Shown: one piece after another, positions 8,189 to 15,583 of the stretch
Layout of the letters: every line of letters begins with the position of its first letter
Numbering within the stretch: position 1 is the first letter of the stretch
From: Bacteroidales bacterium
GTDB taxonomy: Bacteria; Bacteroidota; Bacteroidia; Bacteroidales; P3
Assembly (NCBI GenBank): GCA_009785505.1
Contig: WQWA01000018.1
Span: forward strand, 1 to 39,366
Direction of reading: 5' to 3'
DNA length: 39,366 nucleotides
The notes under the pieces: model-generated
What the model was told of the DNA's origin: nothing
The model's database searches: none
Seen by the model: the letters and a program-made list of their open reading frames with translations, nothing else
Program-made: the position numbers and the translations under genes

Positions 8189-9445
8189 TTAGTTTTTTGT
8201 AATTATTTTCGAGGCTTCGATAGCGTTGTCAATAATGTCTTGTCTGCCTTGAATGGTGCGGTTTTTCATTAGAATTTTCCCGTTGCAAATCATGGTGTCT
8301 ACTGCTGAACCGTTGGCAGAATAAACCAAATTTGCGATAGTATCGTAGTTTGGTGTGAACGCCGTTTGATTCAAATCTATCAAAATCAAATCTGCCAAAC
8401 AACCTTCTTTTACAGCACCTGCGTTGATTCCAAATGTTTTTGCGCCGTTGATGGTTGCCATATCCAAAACTTCTTTTCCGGATAAAGCCGTTGGGTCAAA
8501 ACGCCACGCTTTTTGCATGAATGAAGCGAATTTCATAGCCTCGGTCATATCCAAATTATTGGATGAAGCACAGCCATCAGTTCCCAAACAAACCGTGACG
8601 CCTTTTTCTTTCATTTCAACATATTTGAATCGATAGCCGGACGAAATTTTCAAATTCGACTGTGGATTATGTACCACTTTTACGTCGTAGTCCGCCAAAA
8701 TTTGAATGTCTTCATCATCAACCCAAACCACGTGTGCCAACGATAAATTCGGCGATAAAATGCCTAATTTTTTTAGATATTTTACCGGACTTAATCCGAA
8801 ATTTTTAATCGAATTTTCGTATTCCGTGCGACTTTCGGCCAAGTGCGTATGCATATTCAGATTATTTGCTTTCGCAAAATCGGCACACCATTTGTAAAGT
8901 TCGCCGGATACCGTGTAAATTGCATGAGGTGCGATGGTGTAGCGAACTGTAGAATCAAACGACTGTGCAAGTTTCAAATTTTCTTCCGTCAGACGTTTGG
9001 CTAGTTCGGCTTTTTCAGGATCGAAAAAATCAAAAAGCGTATCCGTAATAAATGCACGAAGTCCCATTTCGGAAATGGCTTGATAGACTTGCTTCGGGCG
9101 AAAATACATGTCATTGAAGCAAGTTGTCCCCGATTCGATCATTTCCAAACAGGCTAACTTTGTTCCCCAATAAATCGTTTCATCGGTGTGCTTTGCTTCG
9201 GCAGGCCAGATCTCTTCATGAAGCCATTTTTCTAACGGCGTGTCTTCGGCAAAACTTCTGAGTAGAGTCATTGCTGCGTGTGAATGCCCATTGATAAAAC
9301 CCGGAAAAACGGCTTTTTTTGTTCCGTCAATAACCTTATCGGCATTAACCTGCAGACTCTGTCCTATCTGACGGATAAGCATTTCCTCAATAAAAATATC
9401 TGTTGGTTTTTCGTCAAGCAGTACGTTGCGAATTAAAATAGTCAT
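8189..9445 (-). CDS. mtaD: Amidohydrolase, 5'-methylthioadenosine / S-adenosylhomocysteine deaminase type
   Basis: A metal-dependent amidohydrolase of the MTA/SAH deaminase group, 418 residues. It would deaminate the adenine of methylthioadenosine or S-adenosylhomocysteine. Motifs: [17 protein letters not shown] (metal ligands H54 and H56), [60 protein letters not shown] and [14 protein letters not shown] (metal-binding Asp). Related chlorohydrolases and guanine deaminases share the fold, so the substrate is inferred from the best-matching motifs and from the adjacent phosphorylase. First gene of the operon that continues with PNP, dut and the TPR lipoprotein. Confidence 0.88.
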   Translation of the reverse strand: MTILIRNVLLDEKPTDIFIEEMLIRQIGQSLQVNADKVIDGTKKAVFPGFINGHSHAAMTLLRSFAEDTPLEKWLHEEIWPAEAKHTDETIYWGTKLACLEMIESGTTCFNDMYFRPKQVYQAISEMGLRAFITDTLFDFFDPEKAELAKRLTEENLKLAQSFDSTVRYTIAPHAIYTVSGELYKWCADFAKANNLNMHTHLAESRTEYENSIKNFGLSPVKYLKKLGILSPNLSLAHVVWVDDEDIQILADYDVKVVHNPQSNLKISSGYRFKYVEMKEKGVTVCLGTDGCASSNNLDMTEAMKFASFMQKAWRFDPTALSGKEVLDMATINGAKTFGINAGAVKEGCLADLILIDLNQTAFTPNYDTIANLVYSANGSAVDTMICNGKILMKNRTIQGRQDIIDNAIEASKIITKN

Positions 9446-9459
9446 GATTTTCGTTTTTG

Positions 9460-9467
9460 CAAAGATA
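9460..9467 (-). promoter_or_regulatory. -7 promoter box TATCTTTG of the mtaD-PNP-dut operon
   Basis: An exact TAnnTTTG box on the - strand, 14 bases before the start codon, with TTG (9490-9488) 20 bases upstream as the -33 element. It sits back to back with the yidC promoter. Confidence 0.75.
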
Positions 9468-9491
9468 CGAAAAACAGTTAAAATTCACAAG

Positions 9492-9523
9492 TTTTGAAGA
9501 TTCATTTTTTTTTTGTATCTTTG
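9492..9523 (+). promoter_or_regulatory. yidC promoter (TTTTG - 19 - TATCTTTG)
   Basis: The -33 element TTTTG at 9492-9496 and the -7 box TATCTTTG at 9516-9523 are 19 bases apart, the canonical Bacteroidota spacing. The -33 elements of this and the divergent mtaD promoter are separated by a single base, so one regulator or nucleoid protein could affect both. Confidence 0.8.
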
Positions 9524-9543
9524 CACCTTGAAAAATACAACTT

Positions 9544-11472
9544 ATGGATAGAAATACAATTGTAGGTCTGGTTCTCATGTTTGTGGTGATTGGTGTGTTT
9601 AGCTGGTGGTCTGCACCAAGCGCGGAAGAACGCGAACAAATGGTCCGTGAAGCGCAAGAACAACGTATCGCCGCTGAACTGCAACGCGTACAAGATTCGT
9701 TGGCATTGGTATATGCCGTAGAGACGGGGCATGCCCCGTCTGCACAGCAGACAAATGAAAGACCGGAAATCGTAAGAGACGAACAAAATCTTTTCTCAAA
9801 CAGCCTGATCGGTGAAAAACAAACCAAAACACTCGTAACCGATGTGTTTACCGTGGATTTCAGCAGTCTTGGCGGAACAATGTCTCGGGTTAGTTTGAAC
9901 GACTATCTCGTGTGGACAAGAGATAGAAATATCACGCTGTTCGACCAAGATTGGCATAATTTTTTCATTTCGTTTTTTGTGAACAACCGTCTAATCAACA
10001 CGAGAGATTATTACTTTGAAATAATATCCAATTTTCAAGACGGGGCAATAATTACAGGCGATCAAACCGCAGAAATTGCCATGAGGTTGTTTCTAAACGA
10101 TGGCTATGATTTGGATAGATCACGATACGTTGAATTCGTTTACGGCTTCAGAGGAAGTGAATACATGATCGATTTCCAAATCAATTTCGTTGGAATGGAC
10201 GATCTCATCATGAACCGCGCAAATTTCATTGATTTGCACTGGAATGCTGTTATGCCGAGAAATGAAAAAGCCTCACCCGGAAATGAAGGTAGAAGTTTTG
10301 AAAATACGAATACAGGCATTTCTTTCAAGCCAAACAATGCTCGAGTTGATCGTTTAAATATGAATCGCGATAGTCGAGAGGAAATGAACACTCCTGTACG
10401 CTGGGTAGCATTCAGACATCATTTCTTTACATCGGTTTTAATCATGAAAGATGACCCGATTGTGAATGCTAATTTAGCGAGTTTTACCAATCCGAACCTT
10501 GATAGGGCTAATTATGTTAGAACTCTGGAGGCTTTGATTGGCCTGCCTTACAGGTCAGAGCCGAATCACAGCATCAACATGAAATTATATTTGGGACCCA
10601 ACAAATTTTCAATTTTAAGTTCTTACAATCTGGATTTGGAACGCTTGATTCCGCTCGGATGGGGATTTTTCTTGATGCAGTGGGTAAACCGTTTTGCCGT
10701 GATTCCGGTATTCAACTTTTTGCAAAATATCGGCATTGCGAACTACGGTATAATTATTCTTATTTTAACCGTTCTACTCAAACTTGTTTTGGCTCCGCTT
10801 ACGCTGAAATCATGGATTTCGGCAGCAAAAATGAAAGTAGTCAGACCCGAAGTTGAAGAACTTAACCAAAAATTTCCAAAACCCGAACAGGCCATGGAAA
10901 AGCAAAAGGCGGTTATGGCACTCTATAGAAAAGCCGGCATCAACCAGTTGGCGGGCTGTATTCCAATGTTGCTTCAGTTCCCGATTTTGATTGCGATGTT
11001 CCGATTTTTTCCGAGCAGTATAGAATTACGTCAGCAAGGATTTCTTTGGGCAGATGATCTATCAACGTATGATTCTATTATAAATCTGCCTTTCAACATC
11101 CCGTTTTACGGAGCTCACATCAGTTTGTTCGCAATTATGATGGCCGTTTCGAATGTGTTTTACACCCGAATGACCATGCGTCAAAATGCGTCAACGATGA
11201 TGCCCGGAATGAAAACCATGATGTACTTCATGCCGATCATGCTGTTGATGTTTTTGAATAGCTTCTCATCAGCATTGAACTATTACTACTTCGTTTCAAC
11301 GTGTATGACGTTCTTGATTACTTGGGTAACGGGCAAGTTTATCAACGAGGAGAAAGTTCACCGCATGGTTGCCGAAGCACGCAAAAAGCCGGTTACCAAA
11401 TCCAAGTGGCAACAACGCCTTGAAGAGGCCGCAAAAAAACAGCAAGAGTTGCAACGAAAGCGGAAAAGATAA
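9544..11472 (+). CDS. yidC: Membrane protein insertase YidC
   Basis: Inner-membrane insertase and chaperone, 642 residues, normal for Bacteroidota. Residues 5-24 form the first membrane segment (TIVGLVLMFVVIGVFSWW), followed by a charged linker and the large periplasmic beta-domain (about 95-360). The conserved five-helix insertase core starts near residue 367 (LIPLGWGFFLMQWVNRF), with LAPLTLKSWISAAKM, NQLAGCIPMLLQFPILIAMF and NYYYFVSTCMTFL, and a basic C-terminal tail (QELQRKRKR). Oddity: residues 60-66 of the linker (ETGHAPS) are encoded by a perfect 20-bp palindrome at 9722-9741. It converges on the LysE-type gene with only ten bases between stops. Confidence 0.96.
   Translation: MDRNTIVGLVLMFVVIGVFSWWSAPSAEEREQMVREAQEQRIAAELQRVQDSLALVYAVETGHAPSAQQTNERPEIVRDEQNLFSNSLIGEKQTKTLVTDVFTVDFSSLGGTMSRVSLNDYLVWTRDRNITLFDQDWHNFFISFFVNNRLINTRDYYFEIISNFQDGAIITGDQTAEIAMRLFLNDGYDLDRSRYVEFVYGFRGSEYMIDFQINFVGMDDLIMNRANFIDLHWNAVMPRNEKASPGNEGRSFENTNTGISFKPNNARVDRLNMNRDSREEMNTPVRWVAFRHHFFTSVLIMKDDPIVNANLASFTNPNLDRANYVRTLEALIGLPYRSEPNHSINMKLYLGPNKFSILSSYNLDLERLIPLGWGFFLMQWVNRFAVIPVFNFLQNIGIANYGIIILILTVLLKLVLAPLTLKSWISAAKMKVVRPEVEELNQKFPKPEQAMEKQKAVMALYRKAGINQLAGCIPMLLQFPILIAMFRFFPSSIELRQQGFLWADDLSTYDSIINLPFNIPFYGAHISLFAIMMAVSNVFYTRMTMRQNASTMMPGMKTMMYFMPIMLLMFLNSFSSALNYYYFVSTCMTFLITWVTGKFINEEKVHRMVAEARKKPVTKSKWQQRLEEAAKKQQELQRKRKR
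9722..9741. repeat. Perfect 20-bp palindrome inside yidC
   Basis: AGACGGGGCATGCCCCGTCT equals its own reverse complement, and the flanking GTAG on the left fits an extended palindrome. It is GC-rich against an AT-rich gene and is read through as residues 60-66 of YidC in the non-conserved linker after the first membrane helix. I believe similar palindromes occur as dispersed repeats in other bacteria, but that is memory and not checked. Confidence 0.85.
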
Positions 11473-11482
11473 TCTGAAATTT

Positions 11483-12187
11483 TTATTTGTAAGAGTAATA
11501 TTTCAGCATAAGTTCAAGAATCGGATAACCGGATCTTGCAACCAAAAAAATGCCGAAACCGACCAAAACCACAGCAAAAATCATATTGATTTTTCGCAAG
11601 AGTACTTCGTTGATTTTGCTTTTCAAACTGTGTGCGCCAAAGGCTTTCAAAATATCTGTAAGTATTACGGTACCCAATGTACACGCAAAGAAAACAGTCA
11701 GATAAAAAATATCCGGACCTCCTTTAGGATTGATGTATTGCGAACTAACCAAACCTACAGAAAAAATCCAAAAAAACCAAACCGCCGGATTTGCCAAATT
11801 TAACAAGAAACCTCTCAAATAAAACGAATTCAACTTGGAATTTTCGTAGCGTTCGGCATGTTTCTCTATATCTTTTTCTGCTTCGAGTTTAGTTCCACGT
11901 TCTTTACATCGGCACAAAAGGGTATGAATGCCCATTCCGATCAACATGCCACCGCCAACTAATCCAATGATATGGCCAATTGCAGGTTTCTCCATAAAAG
12001 AAGACACGCCTAAAAACACAATTGCAATCACAAATGCATCGCTTACACAGATTCCCACCGCAAATTGAAACGCACTGCGAAATCCTTTGTCAATGCTGGT
12101 TTGCAACAATGCAAAAAATGCGGGGCCCAGCATAATTGCAAGCGTGAGCCCCAAAACAATTCCGGAAAATATGGTTTGTATCAACAT
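11483..12187 (-). CDS. LysE-family amino-acid exporter-like membrane protein
   Basis: A 234-residue polytopic inner-membrane protein with about six hydrophobic segments (IFSGIVLGLTLAIMLGPAFF, FAVGICVSDAFVIAIVFLGV, IIGLVGGGMLIGMGIHTLL, FLLNLANPAVWFFWIFSVGL, YLTVFFACTLGTVILTDIL, INMIFAVVLVGFGIFLVA) and a charged cytoplasmic loop rich in Glu/Lys. The GP motif in the first helix and the N-P pair in NLANPAVWFF fit the LysE/RhtB superfamily of amino-acid exporters. The substrate is unknown. Its ATG overlaps the stop of the upstream GH3-family gene (ATGTTGA), so the two are translationally coupled. Confidence 0.82.
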   Translation of the reverse strand: MLIQTIFSGIVLGLTLAIMLGPAFFALLQTSIDKGFRSAFQFAVGICVSDAFVIAIVFLGVSSFMEKPAIGHIIGLVGGGMLIGMGIHTLLCRCKERGTKLEAEKDIEKHAERYENSKLNSFYLRGFLLNLANPAVWFFWIFSVGLVSSQYINPKGGPDIFYLTVFFACTLGTVILTDILKAFGAHSLKSKINEVLLRKINMIFAVVLVGFGIFLVARSGYPILELMLKYYSYK

Positions 12188-13746
12188 TTGTTCTTAAGGT
12201 AATTCAGCCAGTGCTCCATTTTTTCACCACGCAATACACGCGGAAATTTGTTTTGCGCACCTTCTTTGCCAATCAAACGCATGTAATCGTAGAAAACTGA
12301 TGTAGGGAAAATTTCCACCGAAACATCTCGAATGGCTTCCAGACGTTCAGTACGGTAGTCATCGTTCACTTCGCCGAGATATTGATCAATTTTTTCTACG
12401 GCGACCGCAGGATCCAAAGGCTCGTCACAAGCCAAAAACCAGCGATGTGCAAACATGTTTCCGTGTTCTTCTCCAATCACGCAGAACTCCGGAATTTCGA
12501 TATTTTTCGTATCGCTCAATCGTTTTACGGCAACCGTCATGTTATCCACCGAAAGGTGCTCGCCACAAAGGCTGAGGAAAAATTTTGTGCGCCCGGTAAT
12601 GATGATTTCGTTGTATTCTTTATCCACCAATCGCACAGTGTCGCCAATCAAATAACGATATGCACCGGCACAGGTTGTAATCAAAATGGCGTAGTCTTTT
12701 CCTTCCTCAATTTCGTCAATAGTAAGCGTTTGCGGATTAGGTTTTAGGTTGTAACTGTCGTCAAAATTTTCGTTGTTAAACGGTACAAATTCAAAGAAAA
12801 TACCGTTGTCCAAAACCAATTCCATGCCACGTGCATTCGGACGGCTTTGGTAAGCCAAAAATCCCTCCGAAGCTAAGTAGGTTTCGATAAAAGTAACGGG
12901 CTGTCCGAATAATTTGTCCAAACTTTTGCGATACGGCTCAATCGACACACCGCCGTGGCAAAAAATCCGCAAATTAGGCCAAATATCGTGAATGGTTTTA
13001 ACTTGATAAGTTTCAACAATTTTTTCCATCAAAACTACGAACCATGCAGGTACTCCAACAATTGCCATTAAATCCCAATTCGGGGCATTTTTTACGATTT
13101 CGTTCAGCTTCACCTGCCAGTCACGCTCTTTGGAAATACGCTTTCCGGGCTTGTAATAATGTTGAAACCAAAACGGAATCTTTCCCGCCGTGATACCCGA
13201 CAAATCCCCTTCATAATGGGCTCCATTCTGCTGTAAATTCGTGCTTCCGCCCAACATCAACATTCCTTTTCCAAACATTTTCGCAGGAAAATCGTATTTC
13301 GCCAACGAAAAAATCTGACGCATACTGGTTTTTTGAATTTGTTTGTTCATGTCGGGTGTAATCGGAATATACTTGCTCGAAGCCCCCGAAGTTCCCGAAC
13401 TTAGGGCAAAATACTTGGTTTTTCCGGGCCAACACACATAAGGCTCGTCGGTCAGCGTACGGTGCCACCAAGCCTTATGCAAACTGTCATAATCAAAGGT
13501 CGGAACCGAATTTTTGAAAGCAGAAATCAAGTCCTTTTCTTTCAAAATTTTGGGAAATTTATAAGCATCGCCGAAATGCGTATGACTGGCCTTCTGCAAG
13601 AGTTTTCGCAGTACTTTTTCTTGTGCTTTTCGAGGATTTTTCACTCGTCCGAAATCAATCAACGAAATTTTTTCTCGTAAGTCTATCGCTGTTTTGATGA
13701 TAGAGCCCAATACGGGGATTTTTTTAGGTTTTTGGTTAGTAGCCAT
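12181..13746 (-). CDS. GH3-family acyl-adenylate-forming protein
   Basis: A 521-residue protein of the GH3 family (named after plant auxin-responsive GH3), relatives of acyl-adenylate-forming synthetases. ATP-binding motif 1 is visible as ALSSGTSGASSKYIPIT, motif 2 near FIETYLASEGFLAYQ, and motif 3 as YRYLIGDTVRLVDKEYNEIIITGRTKFFLSLCGEHLS. Plant GH3 enzymes conjugate amino acids to carboxylic hormones; the bacterial substrate is unknown. The start at 13746 (MATNQKPKK) is chosen because the promoter box at 13769-13776 lies between it and the in-frame upstream ATG at 13779. Its coupling to a LysE-type exporter could mean the conjugate or its amino acid is exported, which is speculation. Confidence 0.88.
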   Translation of the reverse strand: MATNQKPKKIPVLGSIIKTAIDLREKISLIDFGRVKNPRKAQEKVLRKLLQKASHTHFGDAYKFPKILKEKDLISAFKNSVPTFDYDSLHKAWWHRTLTDEPYVCWPGKTKYFALSSGTSGASSKYIPITPDMNKQIQKTSMRQIFSLAKYDFPAKMFGKGMLMLGGSTNLQQNGAHYEGDLSGITAGKIPFWFQHYYKPGKRISKERDWQVKLNEIVKNAPNWDLMAIVGVPAWFVVLMEKIVETYQVKTIHDIWPNLRIFCHGGVSIEPYRKSLDKLFGQPVTFIETYLASEGFLAYQSRPNARGMELVLDNGIFFEFVPFNNENFDDSYNLKPNPQTLTIDEIEEGKDYAILITTCAGAYRYLIGDTVRLVDKEYNEIIITGRTKFFLSLCGEHLSVDNMTVAVKRLSDTKNIEIPEFCVIGEEHGNMFAHRWFLACDEPLDPAVAVEKIDQYLGEVNDDYRTERLEAIRDVSVEIFPTSVFYDYMRLIGKEGAQNKFPRVLRGEKMEHWLNYLKNKC

Positions 13747-13768
13747 GAGTCTATAAATTAGGGATGTG

Positions 13769-13776
13769 CAAATATA
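13769..13776 (-). promoter_or_regulatory. -7 promoter box TATATTTG of the GH3-LysE operon
   Basis: An exact TAnnTTTG box on the - strand, 22 bases before the ATG at 13746. It decides between the two possible starts of the gene. Confidence 0.7.
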
Positions 13777-13825
13777 CAAAAAAAAATGTAATCCAAAACA
13801 ATTATATGAAAAAAATGGAACTTCA

Positions 13826-13853
13826 CGTCATTGCGAGCGAAGCGAAGCAATCC
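13826..13853. repeat. Half copy of the CGTCATTGCGAG palindromic element
   Basis: CGTCATTGCGAGCGAAGCGA continuing into AGCAATCCA matches the left arm of the complete elements, but no right arm follows before the next complete copy at 13882. It looks like a truncated or recombined copy. Confidence 0.75.
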
Positions 13854-13881
13854 ATTCGTTATAGTGAACCATTGTCATTGC

Positions 13882-13959
13882 CGTCATTGCGAGCCGTCAG
13901 GCGAAGCAATCTATTTTGTTATTCTGGATTGCTTCACTGCTTCGCAGTTCGCAATGACG
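13882..13959. repeat. Palindromic element copy 1 (78 bp), abutting the GIY-YIG stop codon
   Basis: Left end CGTCATTGCGA and right end TCGCAATGACG are perfect inverted repeats. An inner pair (GAAGCAATC and GATTGCTTC) extends the hairpin. The element ends one base from the stop codon of the GIY-YIG gene (13961-13963), so its transcript would form the 3' hairpin of that mRNA. Confidence 0.9.
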
Positions 13960-13960
13960 C

Positions 13961-14260
13961 TTACCATTCCTTTACTTCTTCCCATAAATCTTTCCACTCC
14001 GGATTTAATGTCTCAATCATTTTCAATTTGTTTTTTCGGTTGCCACCTTTTATTCGTTTTTCCTCTGCAATAGCGTCCTCTATTCTATGGAAACCACGAT
14101 AATACACCAAAATATGGCAATCATATTTTGCGGTGAAGCAGTCTGGGTTATATTTTATTTTGTGTTCATAAATACGACACCTCAAATCGGCAGAAACACC
14201 GGTGTATAATGTTCCGTTTCTTTTATTTGCCACTATGTAAACCGCTCCTCCTCGTATCAT
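13961..14260 (-). CDS. Small GIY-YIG endonuclease-domain protein
   Basis: A 99-residue single-domain nuclease of the GIY-YIG superfamily (YhbQ/URI type). The motif is AVYIVANKRNGTLYTGVSA, followed by the conserved Arg region (LRCRIYEHK), the catalytic Glu region (DAIAEEKRIKGG) and LNPEWKDL at the end. Start at 14260 (MIRGGAVYI): the frame is open further upstream to 14332, but that extension is the translated right arm of a palindromic repeat. The gene is bracketed on both sides by copies of one palindromic element (13882-13959 and 14293-14373), with its probable promoter outside the upstream copy. Such nucleases cut DNA; the natural target is unknown. It may act on or help spread these elements, which is inference from position. 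Confidence 0.9.
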   Translation of the reverse strand: MIRGGAVYIVANKRNGTLYTGVSADLRCRIYEHKIKYNPDCFTAKYDCHILVYYRGFHRIEDAIAEEKRIKGGNRKNKLKMIETLNPEWKDLWEEVKEW

Positions 14261-14292
14261 AATTCTTTTTGTTTTCTGTGGATTGCTTTTCA

Positions 14293-14373
14293 CGTCATTG
14301 CGAGCCGTCAGGCGAAGCAATCCACTTACCATTTTTTCTGGATTGCTTCACTGCTCTGCAGTTCGCAATGACG
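14293..14373. repeat. Palindromic element copy 2 (81 bp) in the leader of the GIY-YIG gene
   Basis: Starts CGTCATTGCGAGCCGTCAGG and ends GTTCGCAATGACG, with the inner arms GAAGCAATCCA and TGGATTGCTTC forming a long hairpin around a T-rich loop. It lies between the promoter box at 14390-14397 and the start codon at 14260, so it would be transcribed in the 5' leader. A short extra GGATTGCTT word at 14280-14288 looks like a fragment of another right arm. Confidence 0.9.
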
Positions 14374-14389
14374 GCTTGTAATTCGGTTG

Positions 14390-14397
14390 CAAAGTTA
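14390..14397 (-). promoter_or_regulatory. -7 promoter box TAACTTTG, probable GIY-YIG promoter
   Basis: A TAnnTTTG box on the - strand, about 130 bases upstream of the GIY-YIG start and immediately outside the upstream palindromic element. Confidence 0.5.
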
Positions 14398-14511
14398 CGT
14401 CAAAAAAACCAAATAAAAAACCTAAAAAGTGTTAAAATTTTGACGAGTAAAAATCAAAAAATTGCTGTGTTTTTGCGGATTTGGAGTTGATTATTTTTGT
14501 TCATGGTTTTG

Positions 14512-14519
14512 CAAAGGTA
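14512..14519 (-). promoter_or_regulatory. -7 promoter box TACCTTTG with a 16-codon open frame
   Basis: A TAnnTTTG box on the - strand, seven bases before an ATG (14504) that opens a 16-codon frame (MNKNNQLQIRKNTAIF, stop 14454-14456). It could start a second, longer transcript into the GIY-YIG gene with a tiny leader peptide, or be chance in AT-rich DNA. The rest of 14398-14511 shows nothing recognisable. Confidence 0.3.
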
Positions 14520-14524
14520 CGGAA

Positions 14525-15091
14525 TTATTTTGGGTTTGGTAAGTTATTAAGTAGCTGTTTTTTGTCGTGCTTAAAAGGCTTAGAAAAACACTGCTTATTT
14601 TTTTCTTGCCCATCCTTTTTATAGTATTTTGTATAAAAAAGTCTACCTTTTTCATTTCGATATTTTACAATCAATCTAATATTGTTCAGCTCATTTGGAG
14701 CTGGTAGATATTTACTGCCATTATGGCAAGTGCGCTGAAGGGCTACTAAGAAATTTTGAGATTCTTTGGCATCTATGTGGTTATTTTTGGGCAACTTGTT
14801 TCTTATCTCTGCTACATTAAATATAAATTCTGTTTTTGTCGCTACTGCTTCGAATATCTCAACATCATAGGCTGTATACTCGGAGTTATTTTTTAGCGTA
14901 CAATAACATTTCCAAGTAAAAACAGAAGATCCTCCTCTTATGTGAGAGGCATATCCTGGATTTGTAACACTAAGGAATAAACGTGGTCTGATAGAAATGT
15001 GCTTATCATACCATGTTTTGGCAACCCATACTACAAATGCCGTTGCTAAGGAAACAATACCAATCAATAATTCGTTATTTTCTATGCTCAT
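14525..15091 (-). CDS. Unknown protein with an N-terminal membrane anchor
   Basis: 188 residues, not recognised. Residues 8-26 (LLIGIVSLATAFVVWVAKTW) form one membrane segment without a clear cleavage site. After it comes a soluble part starting DKHISIRPRLFLSVTNPGY, with beta-rich stretches (SSVFTWKCYCTLKNNSEYTA, LNNIRLIVKYRNEKGRLFY) that could be an immunoglobulin-like sandwich, and a Lys-rich C-terminus (YYKKDGQEKNKQC, KHDKKQLLNN). It sits in the small accessory stretch between the GIY-YIG nuclease and the toxin-antitoxin pair and has its own promoter box. No function is assigned. Confidence 0.6.
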   Translation of the reverse strand: MSIENNELLIGIVSLATAFVVWVAKTWYDKHISIRPRLFLSVTNPGYASHIRGGSSVFTWKCYCTLKNNSEYTAYDVEIFEAVATKTEFIFNVAEIRNKLPKNNHIDAKESQNFLVALQRTCHNGSKYLPAPNELNNIRLIVKYRNEKGRLFYTKYYKKDGQEKNKQCFSKPFKHDKKQLLNNLPNPK

Positions 15092-15177
15092 ATTTTTATC
15101 CTAAATTTTGTTCTTTAAACCTAATAATTGAAAGAAGTAGTTTTTGTTTCATGGCTTCTATCTTTCAAAATTTTCTG

Positions 15178-15185
15178 CAAAGTTA
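15178..15185 (-). promoter_or_regulatory. -7 promoter box TAACTTTG for the 15091 gene
   Basis: A TAnnTTTG box on the - strand, 86 bases before the ATG at 15091. The leader between them has no obvious structure. Confidence 0.5.
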
Positions 15186-15273
15186 CAACTATTTTTTGAT
15201 ATTTTTGAAATTGTGAACAACTTTTTTAGAGCGGTCAAATTTTGTCAATTTTAACATTTTTTAAGGAAATCTG

Positions 15274-15305
15274 CTTGGTGGAATGAAAAAAATGTTGTAA
15301 CTTTG
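15274..15305 (+). promoter_or_regulatory. Promoter of the toxin-antitoxin pair (TTGG - 20 - TAACTTTG)
   Basis: The -7 box TAACTTTG at 15298-15305 with TTGG at 15274-15277 as the -33 element, 20 bases apart. The antitoxin ATG follows 23 bases after the box. Confidence 0.65.
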
Positions 15306-15328
15306 CCGTACGCTAAAAGGATAAAGTT

Positions 15329-15583
15329 ATGCCGAAAAAACCATATAAATTTACTGAGGATACACCGATGACTGTTGATGAGCCTGCTTTGGCTTACGAA
15401 GTTGCGCCCCCCAAAGTTTCAACTTCCAAGAAATTTAACCCCAATGTCCCGTTCCATTGCACGCAAGAGGAATTTTTGGAGCATATTCGTAGTATAGAGC
15501 AAGGAAATTTTACACCTTGGGAAGAAGCCAAAAAAGAATTGGAAGCATGGAGAAAAGAACGTCTGGCAAGGTACTTGAAATAA
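15329..15583 (+). CDS. Probable antitoxin of a ParE/RelE-type pair
   Basis: 84 residues. The N-terminal half is poorly structured (Pro/Lys/Thr-rich, MPKKPYKFTEDTPMTVDEPA). The C-terminal half has an amphipathic helical stretch (CTQEEFLEHIRSIEQG) and a charged end (EEAKKELEAWRKERLARYL). It is not a recognised family by eye. The call rests on position: it directly precedes and overlaps a clear ParE/RelE-type toxin gene by 37 bases and shares its promoter. Antitoxins of this arrangement bind and neutralise the toxin and usually repress the operon. Confidence 0.65.
   Translation: MPKKPYKFTEDTPMTVDEPALAYEVAPPKVSTSKKFNPNVPFHCTQEEFLEHIRSIEQGNFTPWEEAKKELEAWRKERLARYLK

Noticed and set aside
13764-14102. 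112-codon frame on the + strand through the repeats (CEPSGEAI-type peptides)
   Set aside because: It is formed by reading through palindromic elements and the reverse strand of the GIY-YIG gene; no independent protein is supported.
13826-14373. Repeats considered as a CRISPR array
   Set aside because: The copies are few, palindromic, differ in length, bracket a gene and have no regular spacers; no cas gene is present.
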